A stretch of DNA of 48,865 nucleotides from Moorena sp. SS36440bin_2 (GTDB lineage: Bacteria > Cyanobacteriota > Cyanobacteriia > Cyanobacteriales > Coleofasciculaceae), in assembly GCA_011524395.1 (NCBI GenBank), contig WTKN01000283.1, forward strand, positions 1 to 48,865. Direction: 5' to 3'. Below, piece by piece: positions 17,678 through 26,993 of the stretch; positions within the stretch are counted from its first letter, which is position 1; each line of letters opens with the position of its first letter. The translations under genes were made by a program, and so were the position numbers. The notes beneath the pieces are model-generated. The model searched no databases. It worked only from the letters and a program-made list of their open reading frames with translations, and was not told the DNA's origin.

Positions 17678-19291
17678 ATGTTCAAGAACAAGAAAAGTCT
17701 GTTTCGCAAAGAATCACTTGAACGGCTATCTTCCCCAGAACGGCTGGATCAGTTGATGCAAGTGGTTAATCCTAGGGATTGGCTACCAATAGCAGCTTTG
17801 GGGGGTTTGGTGTTTTTGGCTGTGATTTGGAGTATTTTTGGACGGATTCCCATCACTGTCACCGGTCAAGGAGTACTAATCCGTCCCCGGCGGCTAGTAC
17901 AGTTTCAGTCCACTATATCTGGACAGTTGGACTCTCTAAATGTCAGGGAGGGGCAATGCTTTGAGAAAAATTATGTGCTGGCAACCATTGACCCATCTGA
18001 ACTCAAAAAGCAGTTACAGCTGCAACGGAGGAAACTAAGTCAATTGCAGGTACAGGATAGGGATAGCAATTTAATTTCAACTCAGCTAACCGCACTGGAA
18101 AAGGATGCGATCGCAAAGCAGCGAGCTAGCTTACAGCAACGGTTGCAAGATGCCATGGCTCTGACTCCTGTACTAAAAGAGAAAAGCTTCACTGCGATCG
18201 CTCGACAGCGTCAAAGTCTCAACCAACAGCTGCGGGATGTCATGGCTCTGACTCCAGTATTACAGGATAAGGGATTAAAAGCGATCGCACAGCAGCGCCA
18301 AAGCTTAGAACAACGGCTAAGGGATCTTATAGCTCAAGTCCCAGTTTTCAAACGGAGATGGCAAAAGCGTCAGGAACTGTCGGCGGTAGGGGGAATTGCC
18401 GAAGATGCTGTTTTACAAGCGGAACAAGAGTATCGCCAAGCCGTGCAGAGTATCTCGGAGCTGGAAGCACAGTTGAAGCAACTGGATTTTAGTGAAACTG
18501 AAACAGAAGGGACATACGTACAGAATCTCAGTGTGATTAGTGAGATTCAAGTAAAGTTAGAGGAACTCAGTGTTCGAGAAACTGAGGCTCAACAAAAGTA
18601 TTTGGATAACCTCAATAATATATCCCAAATCAGAGCACAGTTACAAGAGTTGGATACCAAGGAAAAACGTTTAGACCAACAGAATTTGGAAAGTTCTAAT
18701 CAACGAAGCAATCAGATTCAGGACGTGAAGCTGGAAATTGCTCGACTGCAAAAGCAACTGGCAGACAAGAGTAAAATTCTGAGTCCTTACGCTGGGTGCG
18801 TTGTCGAAATTGCTGCTGCTAGGGGACAAGTGGTTCAACCCGGAACCCAGCTCGGCACAATGACAGTTAAGGGAAAAATTCATGGCATGGAGGGCATTAC
18901 CTATTTCTCGGTCAAGGACGGGAAAAAGATTCAACCAGGAATGCTGATTCAAATTACACCGGATACAGTGAAGCGGCAACGATTTGGTGGCATTGTGGGA
19001 AAAATTACCTCAGTTTCACCCTATCCTGTAACTCGTGAGGGAGCAGCTAGTGTAGTGGGGAATCCAGAAGTAGTAGATAATCTGATCGGTCAGGGGGGAG
19101 CAATGATAGAAGTCTACGCTCAATTAGAAGCAGATAATACCACCTTTAGTGGCTACCAGTGGTCATCTTCCGATGGTCCAGACTTGAAAATTTCTGCCGG
19201 AACTACTACCACCGCTAGGGTGAGAGTGAAAGAGCGTGTGCCGATTACCTTTGTCTTGCCGATTTTGCGGGAATGGAGTGGGATTTATTGA
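17678..19291 (+). CDS. HlyD-family adaptor of an NHLP-type peptide export system
   Basis: A 537-aa membrane fusion protein. It has a short cytosolic N-terminus, one membrane helix (IAALGGLVFLAVIWSIFG, residues 38-55), and a split barrel-sandwich (lipoyl-like) domain: GQLDSLNVREGQCFEKN before, and LSPYAGCVVEIAAARGQVVQ after, a long coiled coil (about 105-365). The coiled coil contains two near repeats (RQSLNQQLRDVMALTPVLQD and a neighbour), suggesting internal duplication. The pairing with a C39-peptidase transporter matches NHLP (nitrile-hydratase-like leader peptide) bacteriocin export loci. The protein should bridge the inner-membrane ABC transporter to the periplasm or an outer-membrane channel. 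No good ribosome binding site precedes the ATG at 17678. Confidence 0.85.
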   Translation: MFKNKKSLFRKESLERLSSPERLDQLMQVVNPRDWLPIAALGGLVFLAVIWSIFGRIPITVTGQGVLIRPRRLVQFQSTISGQLDSLNVREGQCFEKNYVLATIDPSELKKQLQLQRRKLSQLQVQDRDSNLISTQLTALEKDAIAKQRASLQQRLQDAMALTPVLKEKSFTAIARQRQSLNQQLRDVMALTPVLQDKGLKAIAQQRQSLEQRLRDLIAQVPVFKRRWQKRQELSAVGGIAEDAVLQAEQEYRQAVQSISELEAQLKQLDFSETETEGTYVQNLSVISEIQVKLEELSVRETEAQQKYLDNLNNISQIRAQLQELDTKEKRLDQQNLESSNQRSNQIQDVKLEIARLQKQLADKSKILSPYAGCVVEIAAARGQVVQPGTQLGTMTVKGKIHGMEGITYFSVKDGKKIQPGMLIQITPDTVKRQRFGGIVGKITSVSPYPVTREGAASVVGNPEVVDNLIGQGGAMIEVYAQLEADNTTFSGYQWSSSDGPDLKISAGTTTTARVRVKERVPITFVLPILREWSGIY

Positions 19292-19632
19292 AGGTTTAAA
19301 GGTTGAAAGTTGAATGTTTAAGGTTGAAAGTTGAAAGTTGAAAGTTGAAAGTTGAAAGTTGAAAGTTGAAAGTTGAAAGTTTGTTCCCGTAGCGTGGCCG
19401 CGAACCCAAACAACCTACCCTACACCAAACCTCAAAGGCTCTCAACCAAACAACCTACCCTACACCAAACCTCAAAGGCTCTCAACCAAACAACCTTGGC
19501 CAAAGGCCACGCGTGCGCGTTCAACCAAACAACCTTCAACAATGAAACAAACAAACCTTGGCCAAAGGCCACGCGTGCGCGTTCAACCAAACAACCTTCA
19601 ACCTTCAACCCAAAAACCTTCAACAGTAAACA
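19292..19632. repeat. Composite repeat region: GTTGAAA heptamers, 40-bp tandem, palindromic elements
   Basis: The 341 bp between the adaptor and ABC genes are almost wholly repeats. About eight GTTGAAA units (19323-19380) are followed by a short palindromic-element fragment. A 40-bp unit beginning CAACCTACCCTACACC is present twice (from 19411 and 19451). A roughly 49-bp unit containing AACCTTGGCCAAAGGCCACG follows, also twice (from about 19492 and 19554). Open frames through it are by-products of the repeats. The two export genes are probably still co-transcribed across it. Confidence 0.9.
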
Positions 19633-21858
19633 ATGAAACACAAACGAATCAAAACCCCCACTCTGTTGCAAATGGAAGCAGTAGAATGTGGTGCCGCTGC
19701 TATAGGAATTATTCTGAGTTACTATGGTCGGATTGTGCCGTTAGAGGAACTTAGGGTTAGTTGTGGTGTGTCCCGCGATGGCTCTAAAGCATCTAATTTG
19801 GTTAAAGCTGCTAGACGTTATGGAATGCAGGCGAAGGGTTATAAAAAATCCCTGGCTAACCTTAAAAAATTGCATCCTCCATTTATTGTGTTTTGGAATT
19901 TTAATCATTTCCTAGTAGTAGAAGGATTTAGGAAAGAAATCGTCTTTCTCAATGATCCAGCTGCTGGTCCAAGACGGGTCACCAGCGAGGAATTTGATCA
20001 GGGTTACACGGGGGTAGTGCTGGTAATTGAACCAGGACCAGAGTTCAAAAAGGGGGGTGAAAAACCCAGTCTTAAATTAGCGCTATGGTTACGACTAAAA
20101 GGATCTATTACTGCAATTCTATACTGTATAATAGTAGGATTTTTATTAGTTTTTCCTGGCTTAGTTATTCCCGTATTTAATCAAATTTTTGTAGATAATG
20201 TGTTAGTCGAAAGTCGCTCTGATTGGCTACGTCCCTTGATTTTAGCCATGGCAATTACGGTGCTCCTACAGGGGGTGTTGACGCTGTTACAATTGCGGTA
20301 TTTGAGACAACTAAAAATTAAGTTATCCGTAGGGATGTCCAGCCACTTTCTCTGGCACATCCTGCGATTACCAGCGAGATTTTATGCCCAGCGGTTTGCT
20401 GGAGAAATTAGTAATCGGGTTAAGCTAAATGACAAAGTGGCTGACGTGCTTTCGGGTCAGTTGGCAACAACAGTGATTAATTCCGTAATGGTAATCTTTT
20501 ATGCCCTGGTGATGTTTGCCTATGATGGGGTACTGACTGTAATTGGTATCGTTTTTGCCTTGGTAAATGTCTTGACCTTACAATGGCTGGCTCGTAAGCG
20601 GGTAGATAGCTATATGCAATTAGCCCTAGACCGGGGTAAGGCAGCTGGGGTAGCGATCGCTGGACTACAGGGCATAGAAAGTGTCAAGGCATCCGCAACG
20701 GAGTCGGATTTCTTTGCGAGGTGGTCCGGTTACTATGCTAAAGCGGTTAATGGTCAGCAGAAACTGGAAGTAGCAAACCAGGTTTTAGGGGTTTTACCGC
20801 CTTTGCTAACCTCCTTAACCTCTATGCTAATTTTGGCGGTTGGGGGTCTAAGGGTAATGGAAGGATCTCTCAGTATTGGGATGTTAGTGGCTTTTCAAAG
20901 CTTGATGAACAGTTTTCAGAAGCCTGTCAACCAGTTAGTCAGGTTTGGCAGTACTCTCCAGGAACTCGATGGTGACCTCAATCGCTTGGATGATGTATTG
21001 GGCAACCCGATTGACCCCCAGTTAACCCAAGGGTTAGCTCAAACCGCTCATTCCCCTAACCGCCCCCAAGATCCGGTAGCAGGTCAAAAGGGAGATCAAG
21101 GAGAATCTGATTCATTTCCCACTCTCCAGGTCTGCCTTCAAGGTCATGTAGAATTACGCAATATTACCTTTGGCTATTCCCGGATAGATAGACCGTTAAT
21201 TGAGAACTTTAATCTGAGCCTGAAACCTGGTCAAAGGATAGCACTAGTAGGGGGTAGTGGTTCGGGGAAGTCTACCATAGCAAAGATAGTAACTGGTTTA
21301 TACCAACCTTGGTCAGGGGAGATTCTATTTGATGGGATTCCAAAACACCAGATTCCTAGGTCGGTGTTGACGAATTCCTTAGCAATGGTGGAACAGGAAA
21401 TATTTCTGTTTGGCGGGACAGTGCGGGATAATCTGACATTGTGGGATAAGACGGTACCCCTGTCTGAGATAGTGCGCTCTTGTCAGGATGCGGCAATTCA
21501 CGAGGTGATTCAGGCACTACCTGGGGGATATGAAGCCCAACTGATGGAAGGAGCTGGGAATTTAAGTGGGGGTCAGCGTCAACGCCTGGAAATTGCTAGA
21601 GCTTTAGTTAATGACCCAGCGATTTTGGTGATGGATGAGGCAACTAGTGCCTTGGATGGGTCAACGGAAACGATTATTGACCAGAATCTCAGGCGTAGGG
21701 GTATTTCTTGTATTGTTGTAGCCCACCGCTTGAGTACGATTCGAGATTGTGATGAGATTATTGTTCTGGAGCAGGGTAAGGTGGTGCAACGGGGTACCCA
21801 TGAGGAATTGTGGCAGCAAGGGGGAGTTTATGGGCAGTTGATTAGTTCTAGTTATTAG
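19633..21858 (+). CDS. NHLP-type ABC transporter with C39 peptidase domain
   Basis: A 741-aa peptidase/permease/ATPase fusion. Residues 1-135 are the C39 cysteine protease that cuts leader peptides after a double-glycine motif: Cys19 in AVECGAAA, His92 in NFNHFLVVEG and Asp108 in FLNDPAAG are all present. Residues 150-460 hold the six-helix permease (ILYCIIVGFLLVFPGLVIPV; PPLLTSLTSMLILAVGGL). The ATPase has Walker A GGSGSGKST (Lys546), signature LSGGQRQRLEIARAL and Walker B AILVMDEATSALD. It should cleave and export a ribosomal peptide together with the HlyD-type adaptor upstream. A low-complexity linker (SPNRPQDPVAGQKGDQGES) sits between the permease and ATPase. No precursor or modification enzyme is adjacent. 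Confidence 0.93.
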   Translation: MKHKRIKTPTLLQMEAVECGAAAIGIILSYYGRIVPLEELRVSCGVSRDGSKASNLVKAARRYGMQAKGYKKSLANLKKLHPPFIVFWNFNHFLVVEGFRKEIVFLNDPAAGPRRVTSEEFDQGYTGVVLVIEPGPEFKKGGEKPSLKLALWLRLKGSITAILYCIIVGFLLVFPGLVIPVFNQIFVDNVLVESRSDWLRPLILAMAITVLLQGVLTLLQLRYLRQLKIKLSVGMSSHFLWHILRLPARFYAQRFAGEISNRVKLNDKVADVLSGQLATTVINSVMVIFYALVMFAYDGVLTVIGIVFALVNVLTLQWLARKRVDSYMQLALDRGKAAGVAIAGLQGIESVKASATESDFFARWSGYYAKAVNGQQKLEVANQVLGVLPPLLTSLTSMLILAVGGLRVMEGSLSIGMLVAFQSLMNSFQKPVNQLVRFGSTLQELDGDLNRLDDVLGNPIDPQLTQGLAQTAHSPNRPQDPVAGQKGDQGESDSFPTLQVCLQGHVELRNITFGYSRIDRPLIENFNLSLKPGQRIALVGGSGSGKSTIAKIVTGLYQPWSGEILFDGIPKHQIPRSVLTNSLAMVEQEIFLFGGTVRDNLTLWDKTVPLSEIVRSCQDAAIHEVIQALPGGYEAQLMEGAGNLSGGQRQRLEIARALVNDPAILVMDEATSALDGSTETIIDQNLRRRGISCIVVAHRLSTIRDCDEIIVLEQGKVVQRGTHEELWQQGGVYGQLISSSY

Positions 21859-22431
21859 CTAAGCATTCAGCCTACCGCTGTCAGCAGTCAGCTTAAAATA
21901 AACCTCATTTGGGAGAATTTAAGAGTTCGAGATTTTATCGAATTGAAAGTCTGGGGATTTGCCCATCTAAGCATTAGCTGATAGCACCATCTGTAGCACC
22001 ATCTGTAGCGCATTAGCTGATAGCTTACATTAGAAAGCTATTCATTTTGAATTTTGTCTTTTGTATTTTGAATTCAAAAATGGTCATCTATTCAATTCGG
22101 GTTAAAAAGATTCCAGTGGCAAAATCTGTATGTTGATCGGCGTGGATAATATTTCCACCATTGGAATAGATAAAGTTCGTAATCTTAGCCACAAGCCCTG
22201 GGAGCAGGTCAATTTTGTAAGAATACTTGAACTACAAACGCTTGAACTAGAGTGTTTTCGGGGCTTGAGCAGGAATCATGAGTTATTTTAGTACATTTGT
22301 TCTTCGAATTTGACATGCTCCCCAAGCCCTTGTTGATCGGGACAAGATAAAAGTAGTGTTGCAGTGGGTAAATTTATTTTAACTTATGAACTAACAATTA
22401 TTTTGAATGAATCTAATAGATAAATAACCAT
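21859..22431. other. Intergenic region without recognisable gene
   Basis: About 570 bp following the exporter. It holds a duplicated CACCATCTGTAGC phrase (near 21985 and 21998) and TTAGCTGATAGC repeats, but only very short open frames (the longest starting with ATG is about 18 codons). I see no double-glycine precursor gene and no RNA gene. Confidence 0.6.
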
Positions 22432-22560
22432 TAAGTAGTCGGACAAAAGTTTTGGGTGCTATATAAACTTTTGCAAATATCGACAAAACCTTTTGGTGTA
22501 AAGGTTACAAGGCTTTGACAGTTTTTGAGACAGTACCGTTTATTTATGTCCGACTACTTA
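22432..22560. mobile_element. Candidate MITE, 129 bp with perfect 14-bp terminal inverted repeats
   Basis: TAAGTAGTCGGACA at 22432-22445 is exactly complementary to TGTCCGACTACTTA at 22547-22560. The interior has no open reading frame. The outermost TA at each end could be the target duplication of an IS630/mariner-type insertion, though a TA at both ends is also part of the palindrome. No full-length parent element is present in the window. Confidence 0.65.
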
Positions 22561-22698
22561 TATAAAATAATATCTGATTCGTCTAGACTCAACATCGAGG
22601 TAATTTTTGTAAGCTTAATACCTAACTATTCAGCTAAATGCTTACCTTACAGAAACCACGCTAAAATATGGGCAAAGCTACTGTAATATAGGCGAGCC

Positions 22699-23685
22699 AT
22701 GACACGTAAAACAACTCGACGTAAGTTTATCGTGACCAGTGTTGCTGCTGCGGGTGGTATTGTGGGAAGTGCAGCATGGCATAAACAGCAGTCTCAACTG
22801 TCAGCAAAAGCAGCTATTCAACTGCCAACAGCAGCTACAATGCCAGAACGAGTGTTAGGGAAAACGGGGGTTAAGGTTCCAATCTTTGGGTTGGGAGGTG
22901 CAGGACAAACGCCTTTGTCCAAGATGAATCGAGAAGCTGATGCAGTCGCCCAAATTGAAGCAGCATTACAGTTTGGAATTCGTTATTTTGATACCGCAGC
23001 TAGTTATGGCCCCAGCGAAAAGTATATGGGGAAGGTATTACCTGCTTATAGATCTAATCTATTTTTAGCCACAAAAACAGCACAACGAGATCGAGATGGG
23101 GCTTGGCGAGAGTTAGAGCGATCGCTTAAACGCCTTCAAACTGATTCTATCGATTTATGGCAATTACATCACGTTTCTTTTCACGAAACGTTAGATCAGA
23201 TTTTTAGTCCCAATGGCGCTATCAAAGCCTTTGAAGAAGCAAAAGAACAAGGAATTGTCAAATATTTAGGCATTACCGGACATCACGAACCGGATGTAAT
23301 TGCAGAGGGGTTGCGGCGCTATCCCTTTGATACTACGTTAATTTCTCTGAATGCGGCAGATGTTCACCATCCTCGACCTTTTGCTAAAACTGTTTTACCA
23401 GTCGCGCGAGAGAAAAATGTAGGAGTGATTGCTATGAAAGTTCCGGCTTATGGCAGGTTATTCAAAAATGGTGTGTTAGATGGAATGGAGCAAGCCATGG
23501 GTTATGTGCTCTCTCTGAAGGGAGTACATTCTTGTATTATTGCCGCCGAATCCGTTAAGCAATTAGAATCAAATTTTAAAGTCGCCCAAGCATTTCAATC
23601 CTTAAGTTCAGCACAAATGACTGCTATTGAAGCACGCACAGTTTCTGCTTGGCAAGACAATACATTTTTCCGGAAGTGGACGTAA
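22699..23685 (+). CDS. Tat-exported aldo/keto reductase
   Basis: A 328-aa protein. It begins with a twin-arginine signal (TRRKFIVTSVAAAGGIVGSA), so it is probably exported folded or anchored. From residue 50 it is an aldo/keto reductase barrel. The catalytic tetrad is present: Asp98 and Tyr103 in YFDTAASYGPSE, Lys126 in LATKTAQR and His157 in DLWQLHHVS. The C-terminal region (SCIIAAESVKQLESNFK) fits the NADPH-binding end. It is likely an NADPH-dependent carbonyl reductase; an NADPH enzyme with a Tat signal is unusual because the cofactor is cytosolic. Substrate unknown. It stands alone, with a strong hairpin after it. Confidence 0.87.
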   Translation: MTRKTTRRKFIVTSVAAAGGIVGSAAWHKQQSQLSAKAAIQLPTAATMPERVLGKTGVKVPIFGLGGAGQTPLSKMNREADAVAQIEAALQFGIRYFDTAASYGPSEKYMGKVLPAYRSNLFLATKTAQRDRDGAWRELERSLKRLQTDSIDLWQLHHVSFHETLDQIFSPNGAIKAFEEAKEQGIVKYLGITGHHEPDVIAEGLRRYPFDTTLISLNAADVHHPRPFAKTVLPVAREKNVGVIAMKVPAYGRLFKNGVLDGMEQAMGYVLSLKGVHSCIIAAESVKQLESNFKVAQAFQSLSSAQMTAIEARTVSAWQDNTFFRKWT

Positions 23686-23737
23686 AACTGTAGCAACGTA
23701 TACCCTCGATACCTACAGATCAGCAATTATTAACAGC

Positions 23738-23760
23738 AGGGTGCGTCATTAACGCACCCT
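23738..23760 (+). terminator. Hairpin after the aldo/keto reductase
   Basis: AGGGTGCGT (23738-23746) pairs perfectly with ACGCACCCT (23752-23760) across a short loop. There is no T-run after it, so it may act as a bidirectional or factor-dependent terminator, or be a dispersed repeat; a similar GGTGCGTTA/TAACGCACC phrase occurs at 44617-44691. Confidence 0.5.
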
Positions 23761-23865
23761 AAAATCTTAGCTGCATCGCCTATCAACAATGCTGCGAGAT
23801 ATAGCAGTCGCCAGGGCAGTTAGAACATGACAAAAGTCTCAAACCTAAGTAAGCGCAATAGTTTA

Positions 23866-23921
23866 ACTTCTGACTTCTGACTTCTGACTTCTGACTTCTG
23901 ACTTCTGACTTCTGACTTCTG
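23866..23921. repeat. Heptamer array ACTTCTG, 8 units
   Basis: Eight perfect ACTTCTG units in the gap between the convergent reductase and SH3b genes. The same heptamer recurs in shorter form inside the inverted copies at 25244-25347 and 26994-27103. Confidence 0.93.
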
Positions 23922-23934
23922 CTAGATCTAAGGA

Positions 23935-25176
23935 TTAACCTACTGGTCCTGATGGCTCTTGTGCCTTAAACTCAGGACAATAGATCAGATACTTGCCAGT
24001 AACATAACCTTGTAAGGGCGCAGAAATAGGAACCCAGCCATTACTACCACGATTAACAATCGTTACCTTAGAACCATCAGCAATAATGCCAATAATATCA
24101 CCGTCAAATGATGGTGATTTGCGCACATTTAAACCCTGTGGTGCTGAAACTTCCCGACAATTCTCTTCCGATGGTGGTGGTGTTGGACAAGGTTTTATTT
24201 TAATAAACTTGCCAGACACATAACCGATTATCGGTTCTGAAATCTTCACCCAGCCATCTGCACGTATACTCTCAATCTTGACCTCAGTACCATTTTTTAA
24301 TGTACCGATACTGGGACCACCAGGAGTTGAACGCACGAGCAGATCACTACCACTAGTGGTAACTATACCACACTCTTTTTTGACGGTGGGACAGGGTTGA
24401 AGATACGCCTCAGACACATAACCTTTCTGGGGAGAAACAATCGGTACCCAACCATCACTACTAGTACCCTTGATAGTGATTTTAGTACCATTTTCTACAA
24501 CACCGACAATCCTACCACCAGGGGTCGCACGCACATTGAGCGGGTTACCCTTAGTCGATACTAGACGACATTCTTCTTTGGGAGGAGGTGGTGGACAAGG
24601 TTTAAGATACCGGTCGGAAACATAACCCTTTTGGGGAGAGACAAGCTGTACCCAACCATTAGTAATGCTATTGATGATAGTGACTTTAGTGCCATTGTCT
24701 AAGTCACCAATAATCCTACCACCAGGACTCTGACGTACATTCAGACCCTTGCCAGTATTGGTCGAAACTATACGACATTCCTGCTTAGGTGGTGGTGGAC
24801 AGGATTGGAGATACTGCTGAGAAATATAACCTGACAAGGGAGAAGAAATTTTTGCCCAGTCTTGGTTTACTATTTGCTCAAGGGTAACCTCAGACCCGTT
24901 TTTGACCAAACCGATAATCCGGTAATTGCTACCGGGTCCACTGCGGACATTGAGATCACTGCCTCTAGTCACCACTTTGCGGCATTTGTCTGTAGCCGCA
25001 GCTAGTTGAAATTTTGCTTGGTTCTCAAATGAGATGTTTTCTAAACGAGAGGATGGGGTAAATTGAGCGATCGCAGGACTAGTAGCATAAGATGGCGCAG
25101 GAAAAGCTGTAAACGCTAGCGCCACAGAGATGCACACCACTAGTAATTTTCGCCAACCACTAATCTTTGTGATCAT
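23935..25176 (-). CDS. Secreted protein with five SH3b domains
   Basis: A 413-aa protein with a signal peptide (KLLVVCISVALAFTAFPAPS, cleavage near residue 31) and five bacterial SH3 (SH3b) domains. Each begins with a Cys-containing strand and carries the LNVRxxPGG/IIG...NGxxVTI...GWVxIxxPxxGYV pattern. The domains are joined by proline-rich linkers such as CPPPPKQ and CPPPPPKE. SH3b domains usually bind cell-wall peptides or other surface ligands, so a periplasmic or surface role is likely. No catalytic domain is present. Cysteines in each repeat may form disulfides. Single gene. Confidence 0.9.
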   Translation of the reverse strand: MITKISGWRKLLVVCISVALAFTAFPAPSYATSPAIAQFTPSSRLENISFENQAKFQLAAATDKCRKVVTRGSDLNVRSGPGSNYRIIGLVKNGSEVTLEQIVNQDWAKISSPLSGYISQQYLQSCPPPPKQECRIVSTNTGKGLNVRQSPGGRIIGDLDNGTKVTIINSITNGWVQLVSPQKGYVSDRYLKPCPPPPPKEECRLVSTKGNPLNVRATPGGRIVGVVENGTKITIKGTSSDGWVPIVSPQKGYVSEAYLQPCPTVKKECGIVTTSGSDLLVRSTPGGPSIGTLKNGTEVKIESIRADGWVKISEPIIGYVSGKFIKIKPCPTPPPSEENCREVSAPQGLNVRKSPSFDGDIIGIIADGSKVTIVNRGSNGWVPISAPLQGYVTGKYLIYCPEFKAQEPSGPVG

Positions 25177-25243
25177 ATGTTGGATTTATTATTTACTACC
25201 AAAGTGGAATTGCTTTATTTTATTAGAAGCCCCGAGAAAACCG

Positions 25244-25347
25244 TATATAGCACTACCCATTCAGATGTTTGACATGCCTAAACTCACCAAACGTGAGTCT
25301 AGCTGACTTCTGACTTCTGACTTCTGACCCTAAGCGTAGCGCTATAC
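25244..25347 (+). repeat. Left copy of a ~105-bp inverted repeat
   Basis: This segment is closely matched, in reverse orientation, by 26994-27103. Shared parts include TAGCACTA, CATTCAGATGTTTGACAT, ACGTGAGTCTAGCT, three ACTTCTG-type heptamers and the end TAAGCGTAGCGCTATAC. The two copies bracket the uspA-like and nblA genes. Confidence 0.85.
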
Positions 25348-25356
25348 TCTCGATTC

Positions 25357-26235
25357 CTAGCTTCGTGGTGGCAAGAATAGAACAGGGTGCCAGCTGCTGC
25401 GCATTAAATCACCGGCTAAGCTACGCACTGACCAATCTAAGAATTTCCCTTTGTGATCGCAAGAGATTGCGATCGCAGTAATATCATATTCTAAGGCTGT
25501 GTCTAAAATCTCTTCACGGGGATTGCCCACTCGCACGTCTGTATTGACCTGTAAGCCCAGCTGTTCTAACTCTGCTTTTACTGGTTCTAGCTTGTCTTGA
25601 GCTTTTTGTAGCTGAGGCTCCTTAGATAATTCTCTGCGCCCCCCTTCGCTGACTACCCACAACAGCATACATTGCTTTAGTGAGTCATCTGGTGCTTGTT
25701 TAGCATACTCTTTGACCCTTTCCACGACAGATTGAGACGCTGTAGTGCCGTCATAGGGAATTAGCAAATACCGGAATAGATGTTTGCAGCGTAGATCGAG
25801 TTCTTCGCAGGTGTAAGCTGAAATCAGTTGTGGTCGCAGCATTAGTAATGGTGTACTACATTCCTTGCTCAAGGTTGCTGTAGTGCTACCAAAAAGCTTT
25901 TCTTGTAATAAGCTGCGCACTGGCGTGCCAATCAGTATCACATCAGCATTGTAACGTTTGGCGATTTTAGGAATACTGTCGCTAGGACGACCTGACATCA
26001 CTTCGATGTGAACCTCTACCCCTTCAGGTATGTTGGTCAAACCCTTTTCAAAGCGGCGACGAGCTTGTTCTATTCCTTCTTCATCAATGCGAGGTATTTC
26101 TCCCTCTTCCCAAAGCGGAACAAAGTGGCAGAAGATGATTTTCTTAAGCCCACCAGCCGCTAAACTGGGGACAAACTCTACTAGCCGATATAAACCGTCA
26201 GAGAAATCGGTGCAGATTAGGCAATGCTGAAACAT
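25357..26235 (-). CDS. Tandem universal stress protein (UspA family)
   Basis: A 292-aa protein made of two UspA domains. The first (residues 1-140) begins MFQHCLICTDFSDGLYRLVE and ends with the nucleotide-site region VILIGTPVRSLLQEKLFGST. The second (from about 153) begins RYLLIPYDGTTASQSVVERV and ends with ITAIAISCDHKGKFLDWSVR. The first has a G-x-x-x-x-x-x-x-x-G-S/T-like ATP-binding signature; the second is less canonical. Usp proteins help cells survive starvation or redox stress. It precedes (in genome order) the nblA gene on the same strand, about 350 bp apart, which fits a shared stress response but not necessarily an operon. Confidence 0.88.
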   Translation of the reverse strand: MFQHCLICTDFSDGLYRLVEFVPSLAAGGLKKIIFCHFVPLWEEGEIPRIDEEGIEQARRRFEKGLTNIPEGVEVHIEVMSGRPSDSIPKIAKRYNADVILIGTPVRSLLQEKLFGSTTATLSKECSTPLLMLRPQLISAYTCEELDLRCKHLFRYLLIPYDGTTASQSVVERVKEYAKQAPDDSLKQCMLLWVVSEGGRRELSKEPQLQKAQDKLEPVKAELEQLGLQVNTDVRVGNPREEILDTALEYDITAIAISCDHKGKFLDWSVRSLAGDLMRSSWHPVLFLPPRS

Positions 26236-26588
26236 ATGCAGAGAGGATGGCTTTTTCTTAGAGTTTCTTTCAGACTAGAACACTTTACAATTACTTTCGA
26301 TAGTTTTGCATTAATTTATACAATTTTATAAACTATTTATCCTGACTTGCCTAGACTGAATCGGGGTATTCCCAATCTTATTTCCTGTAAGCAAGCTTGG
26401 GGTGATATTATCTAAGATTATATTTAGCTAACAATAAGTTGAATCAATTAATTCTAATTTTAATTAAATCTTAAGGTAATTCCAGTTGACGCCCCAGCAT
26501 CCCCAGCTCCTTTCCTACCTACGGAATTGAGCAAGAGAAGGAGGTCGCGGCTCAATTAAGGTGAATAACAATCACACGAGGGCTTTAG
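26236..26588. other. Gap between usp and nblA
   Basis: 353 bp, AT-rich over 26260-26480, likely holding the usp promoter. An 8-bp inverted repeat, AATTGAGC (26525-26532) with GCTCAATT (26550-26557), lies downstream of nblA and may help end its transcript. No further gene seen. Confidence 0.5.
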
Positions 26589-26765
26589 CTATAATCCCCA
26601 CTCGTGTTTTAGGACTTCTTTGTACATTGTTTCACGCATCATCATTTGCTCATAGAGTTTGATTAGGAATTCTTGAGCTTGCTCACGGCTCATTTTCTGG
26701 ACCTGAGATTCAAAAGTCCGCAGGTTAAATTTTTGTTCCAGGGAAAGTTCTACTGGTTTAGACAT
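26589..26765 (-). CDS. nblA: Phycobilisome degradation protein NblA
   Basis: A 58-aa protein found by reading the minus strand. It begins MSKPVELSLEQKFNLRTFES, continues QVQKMSREQAQEFLIKLYEQ, and ends MMMRETMYKEVLKHEWGL. This is the full NblA pattern, including the conserved LSLEQ, MSREQAQ and LYEQMM-RETMYK blocks. NblA is a small adaptor that binds phycobiliproteins and Clp protease so that the light-harvesting antenna is broken down under nitrogen or sulfur starvation. A strong ribosome binding site (AAGGAG, seven bases from the ATG) decides the start. The gene is monocistronic with a long upstream region suited to starvation control. NtcA sites were not identified with confidence. Confidence 0.95.
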   Translation of the reverse strand: MSKPVELSLEQKFNLRTFESQVQKMSREQAQEFLIKLYEQMMMRETMYKEVLKHEWGL

Positions 26766-26993
26766 AGTTGAGCTCCTTAAAAACTAATCATGGGTTTTGG
26801 CTGGCTAGAGCAGCCCTAGTTTAAATCAGGCTAGGTATCGGTAAATGTATCAACCGTTAACCTATCTGACCTTTAATGAAGAATCGTAACAATTATTTGA
26901 CAAAATGACCAGGGTTTGATCCATTATGACGTTATATATGACCTAGACTATTTCTACCAAGTTCCCTGAGTAAGATTGATGCTATCGAATTCG

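Noticed and set aside
19373..19754. Short open frames on both strands
   Set aside because: They run through heptamers, 40-bp tandems and palindromic elements, or overlap the ABC transporter start.
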